NCBI GenBank assembly: GCA_009785015.1
Contig: WQXD01000136.1
Coordinates: 1-9,235 of the forward strand
Direction of reading: 5' to 3'
DNA from: Oscillospiraceae bacterium
GTDB lineage: Bacteria; Bacillota_A; Clostridia; Oscillospirales; WRJC01
Length of the DNA: 9,235 nt
Part shown: positions 1 to 6,873 of the stretch, piece by piece
How the letters are laid out: each line of letters starts with the position of its first letter
Position numbering within the stretch: position 1 is the stretch's first letter
Position numbers and translations under genes: made by a program
Notes under the pieces: generated by a model
The model's input: only the letters and a program-made list of their open reading frames with translations
The model's database searches: none
Told to the model about the DNA's origin: nothing

Positions 1-635
1 CTTTCGACCCTTTTGAACCCATGAATCTGTCCGGATATTTTAAAAATATACTGTTCTTGGGGGACTCGATCGTGTCCGGGCTGGAATTGTGCAAGGATTC
101 GACGGTGGTGAGCGGCGAAAAAGTGCTCCGGGAGGCGGCGGTGGTGGCGGCGGTCAACTACAGCCTGAAAAACGCGGTCTCCGAAGTTTCGCAAAATTCG
201 GTCAATCTGGTTTACGCGGGAAAAGCGATGAGACCGGAGGACATAATCTCGCAGTCGGACAATAAATATGTGTTTATATGCTTGGGCCTGAACGACTTTT
301 ACGGGACGCCGTTGGACGAATACATAGAAAACTACGGCAGGCTTGTGGCAAATATAAAAGCCAAAAACCCCGATAAGGCGATAGCGGTGCTCTCCGTGAC
401 GCCCTTGGTGGCGGGGCAGAGGCACGGGTTCATGACCAACCAGCTCATAACCGAGGCGAACAGCCGCCTTATGGAGTTCGCGGCGGTGGAAGACCTTTAC
501 TTTATAGACTGGGCCGCGGCGATACGCGACGAAAACAACGCGCTGTACGAAAATTTATGCTCCGACGGCTTCTGCCACTTAAAGCCCGAGGCCTACAGGC
601 GCTTGGCCGAATATCTGGCGGGCGTTCTGGGGTGA
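1..635 (+). CDS. SGNH/GDSL-family hydrolase (5' end probably outside window)
   Basis: This is a serine esterase/lipase-like hydrolase of the SGNH fold, probably an O-deacetylase or esterase acting on a glycan or other ester; the substrate is unknown. Counting from the first in-window ATG (21), block I is G14-D15-S16 (Ser16 the nucleophile), block III is G89-L90-N91-D92 (oxyanion Asn), and block V is D182-G-F-C-H186, giving the Asp/His pair. The domain is complete at about 195 residues. The start is doubtful: the reading frame is open to the left edge (F-D-P-F-E-P before Met), no Shine-Dalgarno sequence precedes the ATG, and the GDS motif lies only 14 residues in. In clostridial relatives such a domain often follows another segment, so I treat the gene as 5' partial. 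It ends at a TGA at 633-635, just before a strong bidirectional terminator, and is convergent with the lipoprotein gene at 705-1355. The family is clear; the in vivo role is not. Confidence 0.85.
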   Translation, partial: FDPFEPMNLSGYFKNILFLGDSIVSGLELCKDSTVVSGEKVLREAAVVAAVNYSLKNAVSEVSQNSVNLVYAGKAMRPEDIISQSDNKYVFICLGLNDFYGTPLDEYIENYGRLVANIKAKNPDKAIAVLSVTPLVAGQRHGFMTNQLITEANSRLMEFAAVEDLYFIDWAAAIRDENNALYENLCSDGFCHLKPEAYRRLAEYLAGVLG

Positions 636-652
636 TTAATAAAAATAAAAAA

Positions 653-697
653 GTTCGCCCCGCTGTCTTTTTTGGCAGCGGGGCGGATCTTTTTTTG
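653..697. terminator. Bidirectional intrinsic terminator between convergent genes
   Basis: A perfect 10-bp GC-rich stem pairs 656-665 (CGCCCCGCTG) with 676-685 (CAGCGGGGCG). It extends inward by a T-G wobble and a C-G pair, leaving a six-T loop at 668-673. A T run at 690-697 follows on the plus strand. The A-rich stretch 641-652 becomes a U tract when read from the minus strand. The hairpin sits between the stop codons of the SGNH gene (635) and the small lipoprotein gene (705), so one structure can end both transcripts. Confidence 0.88.
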
Positions 698-704
698 ATG
701 CGGG

Positions 705-1355
705 TTATTTCACTATTTTTTCAAAAATCATATATTCCATTTCGAAATCGCCCTCTGCCACCATCGGGTCAAATCTCAATTGTTTTATCGTGCCGTCCCA
801 CAGGTCGCAGTCGGATGTGTCGAGTACGATTTCCTCCCAGTCTTCGCCGTCGCTGTTCCACCACTCGGCCCTGATCGACATCGCTTCGCTCCAGCCCCCG
901 TCGTCGTTGGTCACAAAAAACAACTGGCAGGCGTAAGCTTCCGAACCGTTTTTGCCCTTGATTTTGATCAGGTCCACGTCGGCGGCGTTCATTTCGAGAT
1001 TGGCGTTGATGCTGTACATGAAGGGGTCCCCTCCGATCGAAGTCAGCTTCAAGATTCCGTCTTCGACCCTGAAGTTTTCCATGTGGTTGCCCGTCTTGAA
1101 TACGGGGTCTTCAGCCGAGAATACCCATTTGGCCACCTGCTCCGTTTTGATCGGCGGCTTTTCGGTGGTGGTCGGGGGCTCGGTGGGCGCGGGGGTCGGC
1201 GCGGGGGTGGTCTCTTCGGCTGCCTCCGTCGCGCCGCCGGCGTCTTCAGCGGTCGCCTTGCTGTCGTCGTCTTTTTTTTCTTCGCCGCAGGCATTGAGCA
1301 TAAGCACGCCGCACGCCAAAACGAAGAGCAGGAGAATCAGTGCAAGCTTTTTCAT
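705..1355 (-). CDS. Small surface lipoprotein with Pro/Thr linker and putative carbohydrate-binding-like domain
   Basis: This is a predicted lipoprotein of 216 aa. A KK-headed signal peptide ends in the lipobox L20-N-A-C23, so Cys23 would be lipidated and the rest exposed outside the membrane. Residues 24-70 form an acidic, then Pro/Thr-rich spacer (TTPAPTPAPTEPPTTT) typical of cell-wall-spanning linkers. Residues 75-216 look like one beta-sandwich domain. The pattern W-x-F-S...D-P near the start, a G-G-D-P-F turn, and the ending W-D-G-T-I-K-Q-L-R-F-D-P resemble jelly-roll carbohydrate-binding-like domains of Clostridia; this assignment is from memory of the pattern, not a search. An SD-like GAGGTG (complement of 1366-1371) precedes the ATG by 10 bases. 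The gene lies 50-odd bases behind the solute-binding gene with no clear terminator between them, so co-transcription is likely. It may help capture or sense polysaccharide, but it could also be a structural surface protein. Confidence 0.82.
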   Translation of the reverse strand: MKKLALILLLFVLACGVLMLNACGEEKKDDDSKATAEDAGGATEAAEETTPAPTPAPTEPPTTTEKPPIKTEQVAKWVFSAEDPVFKTGNHMENFRVEDGILKLTSIGGDPFMYSINANLEMNAADVDLIKIKGKNGSEAYACQLFFVTNDDGGWSEAMSIRAEWWNSDGEDWEEIVLDTSDCDLWDGTIKQLRFDPMVAEGDFEMEYMIFEKIVK

Positions 1356-1408
1356 GTTGATTTTTCACCTCGTTAATTAATATTATAATATATGACCTAT
1401 ATTATTTT

Positions 1409-2884
1409 CTAATTGAAGAAAAACTCTTTTATGGTTTCGATTTCCGCTTCGGCTTTCGGAGTGAGTTTTTCATATGTGGAAACGTACGCCCTGTCCCCCC
1501 TGCCGATGACGTTCGCGTTGAGGGTGTTGTTAAAGGCCTCGAGGCCGTACCGGTAGGTCCGATGTCCCCAGATATACTCGAACATATCCGCGGACTCGTT
1601 GTCGCGGGTCAGCTTGGTCTGCAGCAAAACCTCCTTGTACTCCGGCGAGATGGTTTTCCAGCCCTCATAGCCCAAGGCCTCGAGCAGAATGCTCGTCATC
1701 TCCAGACGCGAGTTGGTCACGGGGACGGTGGTGACGGTGACCACGTTGTTGTTTACAAGCTGCGTGTAATACGGGGTGTCCAAATCGAGCTTGGGGTGGG
1801 GGATCATGCCGAAATCGTCCTCCATCGAACGGAAATCATAGCGTTCTATCTCAAACATGCGCACATCCAGAAAGTACAGCCGGCGGTCCTTGAACATATT
1901 CCTGTCCTCGCCGTAGTTTTTGTTGTTGTAGAAGCCGCCGTAATCGCTGAACAGGTCCAGAATTTTGTCTATGGCGGCCATGGATTTTTCGCTGAAGATG
2001 TCTATTTCCGGATAGCCGTCCTTGTTTTTGATCACTTCGTTTCCGCCCAGCACCGTATGGAAATTGTACGGGATCTCATACTGCCAGCCCGCAATGGTGA
2101 ACAGGTCTTTTCTGTAGTCCATTTTGCCGTCGCCGTCGAGATCGCGCGAGAGGTCCTTTATAATCCCCACAAATTTGTCGTATGTCCAGGTGCCGTCCTT
2201 TACGGACTGGTACGGGTAATCCAGCCCGGATTCGTTGAACAGGAATTTGTTGAAAATCAAAAGGGTGGTATATCCCAGGGTTGAATGGGCTATATCGCCC
2301 GCGGCGAAATACACCTTGTCGCCGTAGCACACTTCGAGTATCCCGCTGTCCCACCAGGGCTTGTTCAGATCGACATACGGCAAACTCTCGTTGTACTCGA
2401 CATTCAGGCTGTTCATCGAGTCCACGAGCGAATACTGCTGTATGCCGAAGAAAGCGTCGTATTCGTCGGCGCCCGACCTGGCGGCCTTTCTGTAGGCGTC
2501 GCTCGAGGGGCCGAACTGGTCGAAAGTATCCAAATTGACCGTCTTGATGGTTATTTTGTATTTTTCCTCGATGGCCAAGTTTCGCGCGTATATCGCGTCG
2601 TTGAGGCGGTCCCCGTCGGACTCTTCATCGCATTCGAAATCCACTCCCGACCAGCCCGACAAGAGCAGCCGGAATTCCGCCCCGCCGAAATCACCATCGG
2701 GCAGCTCAGGGGTGGCCTCCGCCGGATCTTTGTTTGTATCGGAGGCTCCGTTTTGGTCCGGCGAAACGCCGTCGCCGGAGGCATTTTGCAAATTTTGCTT
2801 ATCTTTGTCCGCGCAGGAAAACATCAAAAGCGCAAAAAGCGCAAAAAACGCCAGAACCGCCGGGAATTTTTTGATCGATTTCAC
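1409..2884 (-). CDS. Extracellular solute-binding lipoprotein, family-1 type (ABC sugar importer component)
   Basis: This is a substrate-binding protein that would capture a solute outside the membrane and hand it to an ABC permease. It has about 491 aa, usual for family-1 binding proteins. The signal peptide (K-S-I-K-K then a hydrophobic run) ends in a lipobox-like L-M-F-S-C24, followed by a 40-residue polar linker. The mature domain opens with the pattern seen in gut-Clostridia binding proteins: LPDGDFGGAEFRLLLSGW, then a polar stretch and DRLNDAIYARNLAIEEKYKI. The start is GTG at 2884-2882, 10 bases after AGGAG. An in-frame TTG two codons upstream (2890) leaves only 4 bases after AGGAG and adds M-C before the basic head, so I prefer GTG. 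No permease or ATPase gene is in the window, so it is an orphan here. Its promoter is back to back with that of the aldolase/dehydrogenase operon, which suggests that it feeds that pathway; this is inference. Confidence 0.9.
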   Translation of the reverse strand: MKSIKKFPAVLAFFALFALLMFSCADKDKQNLQNASGDGVSPDQNGASDTNKDPAEATPELPDGDFGGAEFRLLLSGWSGVDFECDEESDGDRLNDAIYARNLAIEEKYKITIKTVNLDTFDQFGPSSDAYRKAARSGADEYDAFFGIQQYSLVDSMNSLNVEYNESLPYVDLNKPWWDSGILEVCYGDKVYFAAGDIAHSTLGYTTLLIFNKFLFNESGLDYPYQSVKDGTWTYDKFVGIIKDLSRDLDGDGKMDYRKDLFTIAGWQYEIPYNFHTVLGGNEVIKNKDGYPEIDIFSEKSMAAIDKILDLFSDYGGFYNNKNYGEDRNMFKDRRLYFLDVRMFEIERYDFRSMEDDFGMIPHPKLDLDTPYYTQLVNNNVVTVTTVPVTNSRLEMTSILLEALGYEGWKTISPEYKEVLLQTKLTRDNESADMFEYIWGHRTYRYGLEAFNNTLNANVIGRGDRAYVSTYEKLTPKAEAEIETIKEFFFN

Positions 2885-2894
2885 ACACAATCAG

Positions 2895-2902
2895 CTCCTC
2901 TC
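2895..2902 (-). promoter_or_regulatory. Ribosome binding site of the solute-binding protein gene; decides GTG start
   Basis: Read on the minus strand this is GAGAGGAG. It ends 4 bases before an in-frame TTG (2890-2888) and 10 bases before GTG (2884-2882). GTG gives the more natural lipoprotein head (M-K-S-I-K-K), so I take it as the start. The TTG start cannot be excluded. Confidence 0.6.
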
Positions 2903-2909
2903 AAAGTAG

Positions 2910-2939
2910 ATTATATCATATTCGCCAACGGTTTGTCAA
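2910..2939 (-). promoter_or_regulatory. Sigma-A promoter of the solute-binding protein gene
   Basis: On the minus strand a perfect -35 box TTGACA (2939-2934) and a perfect -10 box TATAAT (2915-2910) are separated by 18 bases. Transcription should start near 2903, which leaves a leader of only about 20 bases that is mostly ribosome binding site. There is therefore little room for leader-based control, and regulation would act at initiation. Confidence 0.85.
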
Positions 2940-2949
2940 CTCTATAAAT

Positions 2950-2961
2950 AAAAATATTTTT
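2950..2961. promoter_or_regulatory. 12-bp AT palindrome between divergent -35 boxes (possible operator or UP element)
   Basis: AAAAATATTTTT is a perfect palindrome that sits almost centrally in the 25-bp space between the two outward-facing -35 boxes (ending at 2939 and starting at 2965). It could be a shared operator or could act as A-tract/UP elements for both promoters. AT palindromes are easy to get by chance in such a region, so the call is weak. Confidence 0.3.
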
Positions 2962-2964
2962 CAT

Positions 2965-2993
2965 TTGACTTTTTTTCGATTATTCTGTATAAT
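2965..2993 (+). promoter_or_regulatory. Sigma-A promoter of the aldolase/dehydrogenase-PHP operon
   Basis: TTGACT (2965-2970) and a perfect TATAAT (2988-2993) are separated by 17 bases. Transcription should start near 3000. The leader of about 45 bases is almost pure A/C and ends in a strong AGGAGG (3029-3034), 11 bases before the ATG. No hairpin or riboswitch-like fold is visible in it. Confidence 0.85.
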
Positions 2994-3045
2994 ATAAACA
3001 AAAAAACAAAATAAAAAAACAAACACATAGGAGGCAAAAGTTAAA

Positions 3046-5013
3046 ATGTCGCTTGAAAATCTTGTTGAAATGTCGCACAGATACGGCTCGGATCCCGATT
3101 TCGTACTCGCCGGGGGAGGCAACACCTCGTATAAAACCGGAAATCTGATCTATGTGAAAGGCTCGGGTACTTCGCTCGCCGCGATAAAAGAAGAAGAATT
3201 TGTCGTCTTATACAGGGATAAGCTCAACCGGATGTGGGAGGAGACGTATCCCGAAGACGAAAAAGAAAGGGAAGCCGCAATTTTATCGGACATGATGGAG
3301 GCGAGGATACCGGGCTCGGGATCAAAACGCCCCTCGGTCGAGACCCTGCTGCACGAGCTGTTCCCGCAAAAATATGTCCTGCACGTACACCCGGCGCTTG
3401 TCAACGGAATGACCTGCGCTCTGGAAGGCGAAGCCCGGGCAAAACGCCTTTTCGGGGAGGCGGCCGTGTGGGTCCCCGCGACCAATCCGGGATATACGCT
3501 GGCGCTCCGCTGCAAAAAGGCGGCGGAGCAGTACAAAGACAAAAACGGCCAAAACTGCGAAATCCTGATTCTGCAAAACCACGGGATATTTATAGCAAAC
3601 GACTGCGTGGGCAAAATCGACGAAATGGTCTCTGATGTGACCCAAAAACTCAAAGACGCCCTGATCCGCGTCCCGGATTTCGGAATTTTGGATTTTGACA
3701 GGCAGAAACCCGCCGAGCTGATCCCGGCTCTGAGGATGCTGTACGCGAAAAAAACAAAAAGCGAAACCGCCTGCGCGAAATTTCTGTTCAATGCGGAGAT
3801 CGCCTCCTTGGTGAAAAAATTCCCGCAGAGTTTTGAGCCGCTTGCGCGCCCGTTCACCCCCGACCACATAGTGTACTACAAGGCAAAGCCGATGCTCGCC
3901 GAATCCGGCGCGGATGCGGAAAGCCTCGGCGGCGCTTTGGACGCCTTTTACGCGGCAAACAAATACTATCCGAAAATCGTGGCTGCGGAGGGCATGGGGT
4001 GTTTTGCTTTGGGCGGCACCAAAAAGGAATGCGACGTGGCCGCCGCGTTGTTTTTGGACGCGGTGAAGATCGCGGTCTATGCCGAATCTTTCGGCGGGTG
4101 TTCGCATTTGTCGGCGGAGCTCACGGATTTTATCGTGAACTGGGAGGGCGAGAGCTACAGGCAGAAAGTGGCGCTTTCTTCGGAGGATACAAAAAGGTTA
4201 AACGAAAAAATCTGCATTGTCACCGGGGGCGCGCAGGGGTTCGGAAGGGGTTTCGTTGAATTTATGCATAAAGAGGGGGCCAACGTGGCGGTAGCGGACA
4301 TAAACTACGCCGGGGCTAAGGCGCTGTCGGATGAATTGAACCAAAACGGCGCGGGCAAGACCATGGCGGTAAATGTGGATGTGACAAGCGAGGAAGCGGT
4401 GAAAAACATGATTTACGCCACGGCGCTCGAATTCGGGGGGCTCGACGTGTTCGTGCACAGCGCGGGGATCGTGAAGGCCGGCGCGCTCGACGAGCTCGGA
4501 TTGAAGGATTTCAATTTGGTCACGTCGGTGAACTACAGCTCGTATTTTTTGTGCGCCAAATACGCTTCGCAGATCATGAAAATCCAGAATAGGGCGAATC
4601 CGGAGCTGTATTTTGACATAATCGAGATAAATTCAAAGTCCGGGCTCGTGGGCTCGAACAAAAATTTCGCTTATGCGGGCAGCAAATTCGGCGGCATAGG
4701 GCTCACGCAGTCGTTTGCCCTGGAGCTTGCGGAGTACAATATAAAGGTGAACGCGGTGTGCCCGGGAAATTTCTTGGACGGGCCGCTGTGGAGCGACCCG
4801 GAGAAGGGTTTGTTCGTGCAGTATCTCAAGGCGGGGAAGGTGCCGGGGGCGAAAACCGTGGAAGACGTGAAAAAGTTTTACGAATCAAAAGTCCCCATGA
4901 AAAGGGGATGTCAGGTGGCGGACGTCATGGCTGCGATATTGTACGCCATCGAGCAAAAATACGAAACAGGGCAGGCGATCCCCGTGACCGGCGGGCAGAA
5001 TATGTTGAATTGA
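3046..5013 (+). CDS. Bifunctional class II aldolase / short-chain dehydrogenase
   Basis: This is a fused enzyme of 655 aa in the cytoplasm. The N-terminal class II aldolase/adducin domain (about 1-240) has G25-N-T-S28 for phosphate/substrate contact, the R-P-S-x-E99 stretch with the likely catalytic Glu, and zinc ligands H113-x-H115 and H179 (N-H-G). A middle segment (about 245-380) ends in D361-F-I-V-N-W-E-G-E-S-Y-R, typical of this fused family. The C-terminal SDR domain (388-655) has T393-G-G-x-x-G-F-G400, Asp418 at the end of strand 2 (NAD rather than NADP), H-S-A-G474 in place of N-N-A-G, and the Ser530/Tyr543/Lys547 catalytic set. Relatives include the rhamnulose-1-phosphate aldolase/lactaldehyde dehydrogenase fusion (RhaEW/YuxG type), but the substrate here is not fixed and no rhamnose isomerase or kinase is nearby. 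It would split or oxidise a sugar or sugar phosphate. The first gene of its operon, it lies 16 bp before the PHP gene. Confidence 0.93.
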   Translation: MSLENLVEMSHRYGSDPDFVLAGGGNTSYKTGNLIYVKGSGTSLAAIKEEEFVVLYRDKLNRMWEETYPEDEKEREAAILSDMMEARIPGSGSKRPSVETLLHELFPQKYVLHVHPALVNGMTCALEGEARAKRLFGEAAVWVPATNPGYTLALRCKKAAEQYKDKNGQNCEILILQNHGIFIANDCVGKIDEMVSDVTQKLKDALIRVPDFGILDFDRQKPAELIPALRMLYAKKTKSETACAKFLFNAEIASLVKKFPQSFEPLARPFTPDHIVYYKAKPMLAESGADAESLGGALDAFYAANKYYPKIVAAEGMGCFALGGTKKECDVAAALFLDAVKIAVYAESFGGCSHLSAELTDFIVNWEGESYRQKVALSSEDTKRLNEKICIVTGGAQGFGRGFVEFMHKEGANVAVADINYAGAKALSDELNQNGAGKTMAVNVDVTSEEAVKNMIYATALEFGGLDVFVHSAGIVKAGALDELGLKDFNLVTSVNYSSYFLCAKYASQIMKIQNRANPELYFDIIEINSKSGLVGSNKNFAYAGSKFGGIGLTQSFALELAEYNIKVNAVCPGNFLDGPLWSDPEKGLFVQYLKAGKVPGAKTVEDVKKFYESKVPMKRGCQVADVMAAILYAIEQKYETGQAIPVTGGQNMLN

Positions 5014-5029
5014 AGAGAGGGAATTATTT

Positions 5030-6304
5030 ATGAATATGGAAAAGCTCATAGCGTCGCTTAACGACGAAAAGAAAGAAAACAGGCTGGGCGCGCTCTCCGA
5101 CATCAAAAAAAAGACCGTCTCGGGCGAAATCGCCGCGCCCCAAAAAACCGACAACGTGAACAACCACATACACACCACTTACTCGTTCTCGCCGTATTCG
5201 CCCGCCAAAGCCGTATATATGGCGTATATAAACGGGCTGCAAACGGCCGGAATCATGGACCATGATTCGATTGCCGGGGCTTTGGAATTCATCGAGGCGG
5301 GCGAAATTTTGGGCATAGCCACCACAATCGGCGTCGAGACGAGGGTGGATATGTCCAAGACAAGGCTGTCCGGCAGAAGAATAAACAACACCGACCAGGA
5401 CAGCGTGGCCTACGCGGCGCTGCACGGCATCCCGCACCAGTATATCGCCGGCTTCGACGGCTATTTTTCCCTGTTCAGGAAAAACAGGAATACGAGAAAT
5501 ATAAAAATGTGCGAAAATATATCCGACATCATGAAACCCCACGGCATATCGCTGGACTTCGGGCAGCACGTTCTGCCGCTTTCGCAGTACAAAGAGGGCG
5601 GCTCGGTCACGGAGCGGCACATAACCTACGCGCTCTCGGAGCTCATCGCGGAAAAACACGAAACCCCCGCCGAAGTCTTGGGCTTCCTGACAAACAAAAT
5701 GGGGCTCGCAGTTACCGCAAAGGCGGAGGCGGCGATCAGGGAACACAACCCGGAGTATTACCTGTACGATATCTTAAACGTTTTGAAATCGGGCATGGTG
5801 GAGAAATTTTACGTTTCGGCCCATGACGAATGCCCGGATGTGGAAGATTACATAAAAATATCGAAGGCTTCGGGGGCTGCGGCGGCGTATCCCTATTTGG
5901 GCGATGTGGCCGATTCGGTCACCGGGGACAAAAAACCGCAGAAATTCGAGGACGATTATCTCGAGCTGGCGTTTGAGGAACTGGTGCGGCTGGGTTTTGA
6001 CGCGGTCACATATATGCCCACGCGAAACACCAAAGAGCAGCTCGCGCGCGTCATCGGCCTGTGCGAAAAAAACAACCTGTTCCAGATAAGCGGGGAAGAT
6101 ATAAACTCTCCCCGACAGAGCTTTATATGCGCGGCTCTGGGCGATGATATGTTCTCGCATTTGATCGATTCGACCTGGGCCCTGATCAATCACGAAGCCG
6201 CCGCCACGAAAAACGAAAACGACGGGATGTTCTCCGAAAAAACGGTAACAAAATATCCGGATATAGCAGAAAGGGTGAAATATTTCAAAAGAAAAGGAAC
6301 GTAA
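5030..6304 (+). CDS. PHP-domain protein, putative metal-dependent phosphoesterase with altered metal site
   Basis: This is a protein of 424 aa of the polymerase and histidinol phosphatase (PHP) superfamily, expected to hydrolyse a phosphate ester using metal ions. After a helical head (1-42) it shows motif I N45-H46-I-H48-T-T-Y-S, motif II M76-D77-H78-D, motif III G101-V-E103, and motif IV R196-H197-I followed by a helical segment. Where relatives carry A-H-P it has A286-Y287-P288, and the last motif is G355-E-D357-I-N359 instead of G-S-D-x-H, so two usual His ligands are replaced. SD AGAGAGGG (5014-5021) lies 8 bases before the ATG. A second ATG is two codons in. The gene is in an operon with the aldolase/dehydrogenase, so it probably acts on an intermediate of the same pathway; this is inference. 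The family is clear, the substrate unknown. The sigma-factor gene starts 5 bases after its stop. Confidence 0.88.
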   Translation: MNMEKLIASLNDEKKENRLGALSDIKKKTVSGEIAAPQKTDNVNNHIHTTYSFSPYSPAKAVYMAYINGLQTAGIMDHDSIAGALEFIEAGEILGIATTIGVETRVDMSKTRLSGRRINNTDQDSVAYAALHGIPHQYIAGFDGYFSLFRKNRNTRNIKMCENISDIMKPHGISLDFGQHVLPLSQYKEGGSVTERHITYALSELIAEKHETPAEVLGFLTNKMGLAVTAKAEAAIREHNPEYYLYDILNVLKSGMVEKFYVSAHDECPDVEDYIKISKASGAAAAYPYLGDVADSVTGDKKPQKFEDDYLELAFEELVRLGFDAVTYMPTRNTKEQLARVIGLCEKNNLFQISGEDINSPRQSFICAALGDDMFSHLIDSTWALINHEAAATKNENDGMFSEKTVTKYPDIAERVKYFKRKGT

Positions 6305-6309
6305 ATTTG

Positions 6310-6873
6310 ATGTTACCTATATTTATCCTGGCAATCAACAATTCCGCCGACAGAAGTTTTGCCGAGGTTTTATATGAGCGGCATAAAGATAAGATATATA
6401 AAACGGCTTATAAAATACTGCACAACGAGCATGACGCGGAAGATGCGACTTCGGAAACTTTTATAAAAATAATGGACAACCTTCAGAATTATTATGATAA
6501 AAGCGAAGATGCGCTGGCGGGCATATTTGTCACGATAACAAAACACACGGCGATTGACAAATACAGGCGAAAAAATAAAGTTGAAATTATATCCATACCG
6601 GAGGATTACACCGACGAGAATGATTTTGATTATGTGGCCGATTTTGTGGTAAAACAAGAGTTGTATAAGGAATTATATCAGAGTCTTGACGGACTCGATG
6701 AAGATTACTCGAATGTGGTAAAATTAAAAATGGAATATGATTACAGCGATATGGAGATAGCAAAAATTCTCGAAATATCGGTGGAAAATGTTAAGACAAG
6801 ATATCACCGCGCGAAAAAAATGTTATCAAAATCATTGAACAAAAATAAAACGGAGAAAGAAAATGGACAATAG
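6310..6873 (+). CDS. ECF-type RNA polymerase sigma factor
   Basis: This is an extracytoplasmic-function sigma-70 family factor of 187 aa with only regions 2 and 4. Region 2 (about 20-88) includes LYERHKDKIYKTAYKIL, the D42-A-E-D-A-T-S-E-T-F core-binding helix and the end T-A-I-D-K-Y-R-R. Region 4 (about 121-176) includes Y-S-D-M-E-I-A-K-I-L-E-I-S-V-E-N-V-K-T-R-Y-H-R-A, the helix-turn-helix that reads the -35 box. I chose the ATG at 6310, 10 bases after AAGGAA (6294-6299). A TTG immediately before it (6307) would add one residue. The start lies 5 bases after the PHP stop, and no promoter or terminator is apparent in between. The 3' end overlaps the next gene by 11 bases, the usual coupling of a sigma factor with its anti-sigma factor. 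Base use is clearly more AT-rich than in the genes before it. Confidence 0.92.
   Translation: MLPIFILAINNSADRSFAEVLYERHKDKIYKTAYKILHNEHDAEDATSETFIKIMDNLQNYYDKSEDALAGIFVTITKHTAIDKYRRKNKVEIISIPEDYTDENDFDYVADFVVKQELYKELYQSLDGLDEDYSNVVKLKMEYDYSDMEIAKILEISVENVKTRYHRAKKMLSKSLNKNKTEKENGQ

Noticed and set aside
780..1376. Long plus-strand frame (198 codons) opposite the small lipoprotein gene
   Set aside because: It is the shadow of a GC-rich gene on the minus strand. It has no ribosome binding site or recognisable domain and a biased composition, whereas the minus-strand frame has a signal peptide, lipobox and SD.
1380..1410. Possible promoter for the small lipoprotein gene (TATAAT on the minus strand at 1387-1382)
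   Set aside because: The -10-like hexamer lies in a 12-bp AT palindrome (1380-1391), and no -35 box stands at 16-18 bases upstream (the place reads AGAAAA). Read-through from the solute-binding gene is simpler.
3000..3045. Leader riboswitch before the aldolase/dehydrogenase gene
   Set aside because: The leader is about 45 bases of A/C-rich sequence without complementary segments, too short and unstructured.
3322..4107. Minus-strand frame of 261 codons inside the aldolase/dehydrogenase gene
   Set aside because: The plus strand encodes unmistakable aldolase motifs across the same bases. The minus-strand product has no coherent domain and no SD.
5024..5746. Minus-strand frame of 240 codons inside the PHP gene
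   Set aside because: It is a shadow of the PHP gene, whose metal-binding motifs are read from the plus strand. No ribosome binding site was seen.
6241..6309. ECF-type autoregulatory promoter before the sigma gene (GGTAAC near 6244)
   Set aside because: No CGT-type -10 lies 16-17 bases downstream, and no sigma-A pair is visible in this stretch either.
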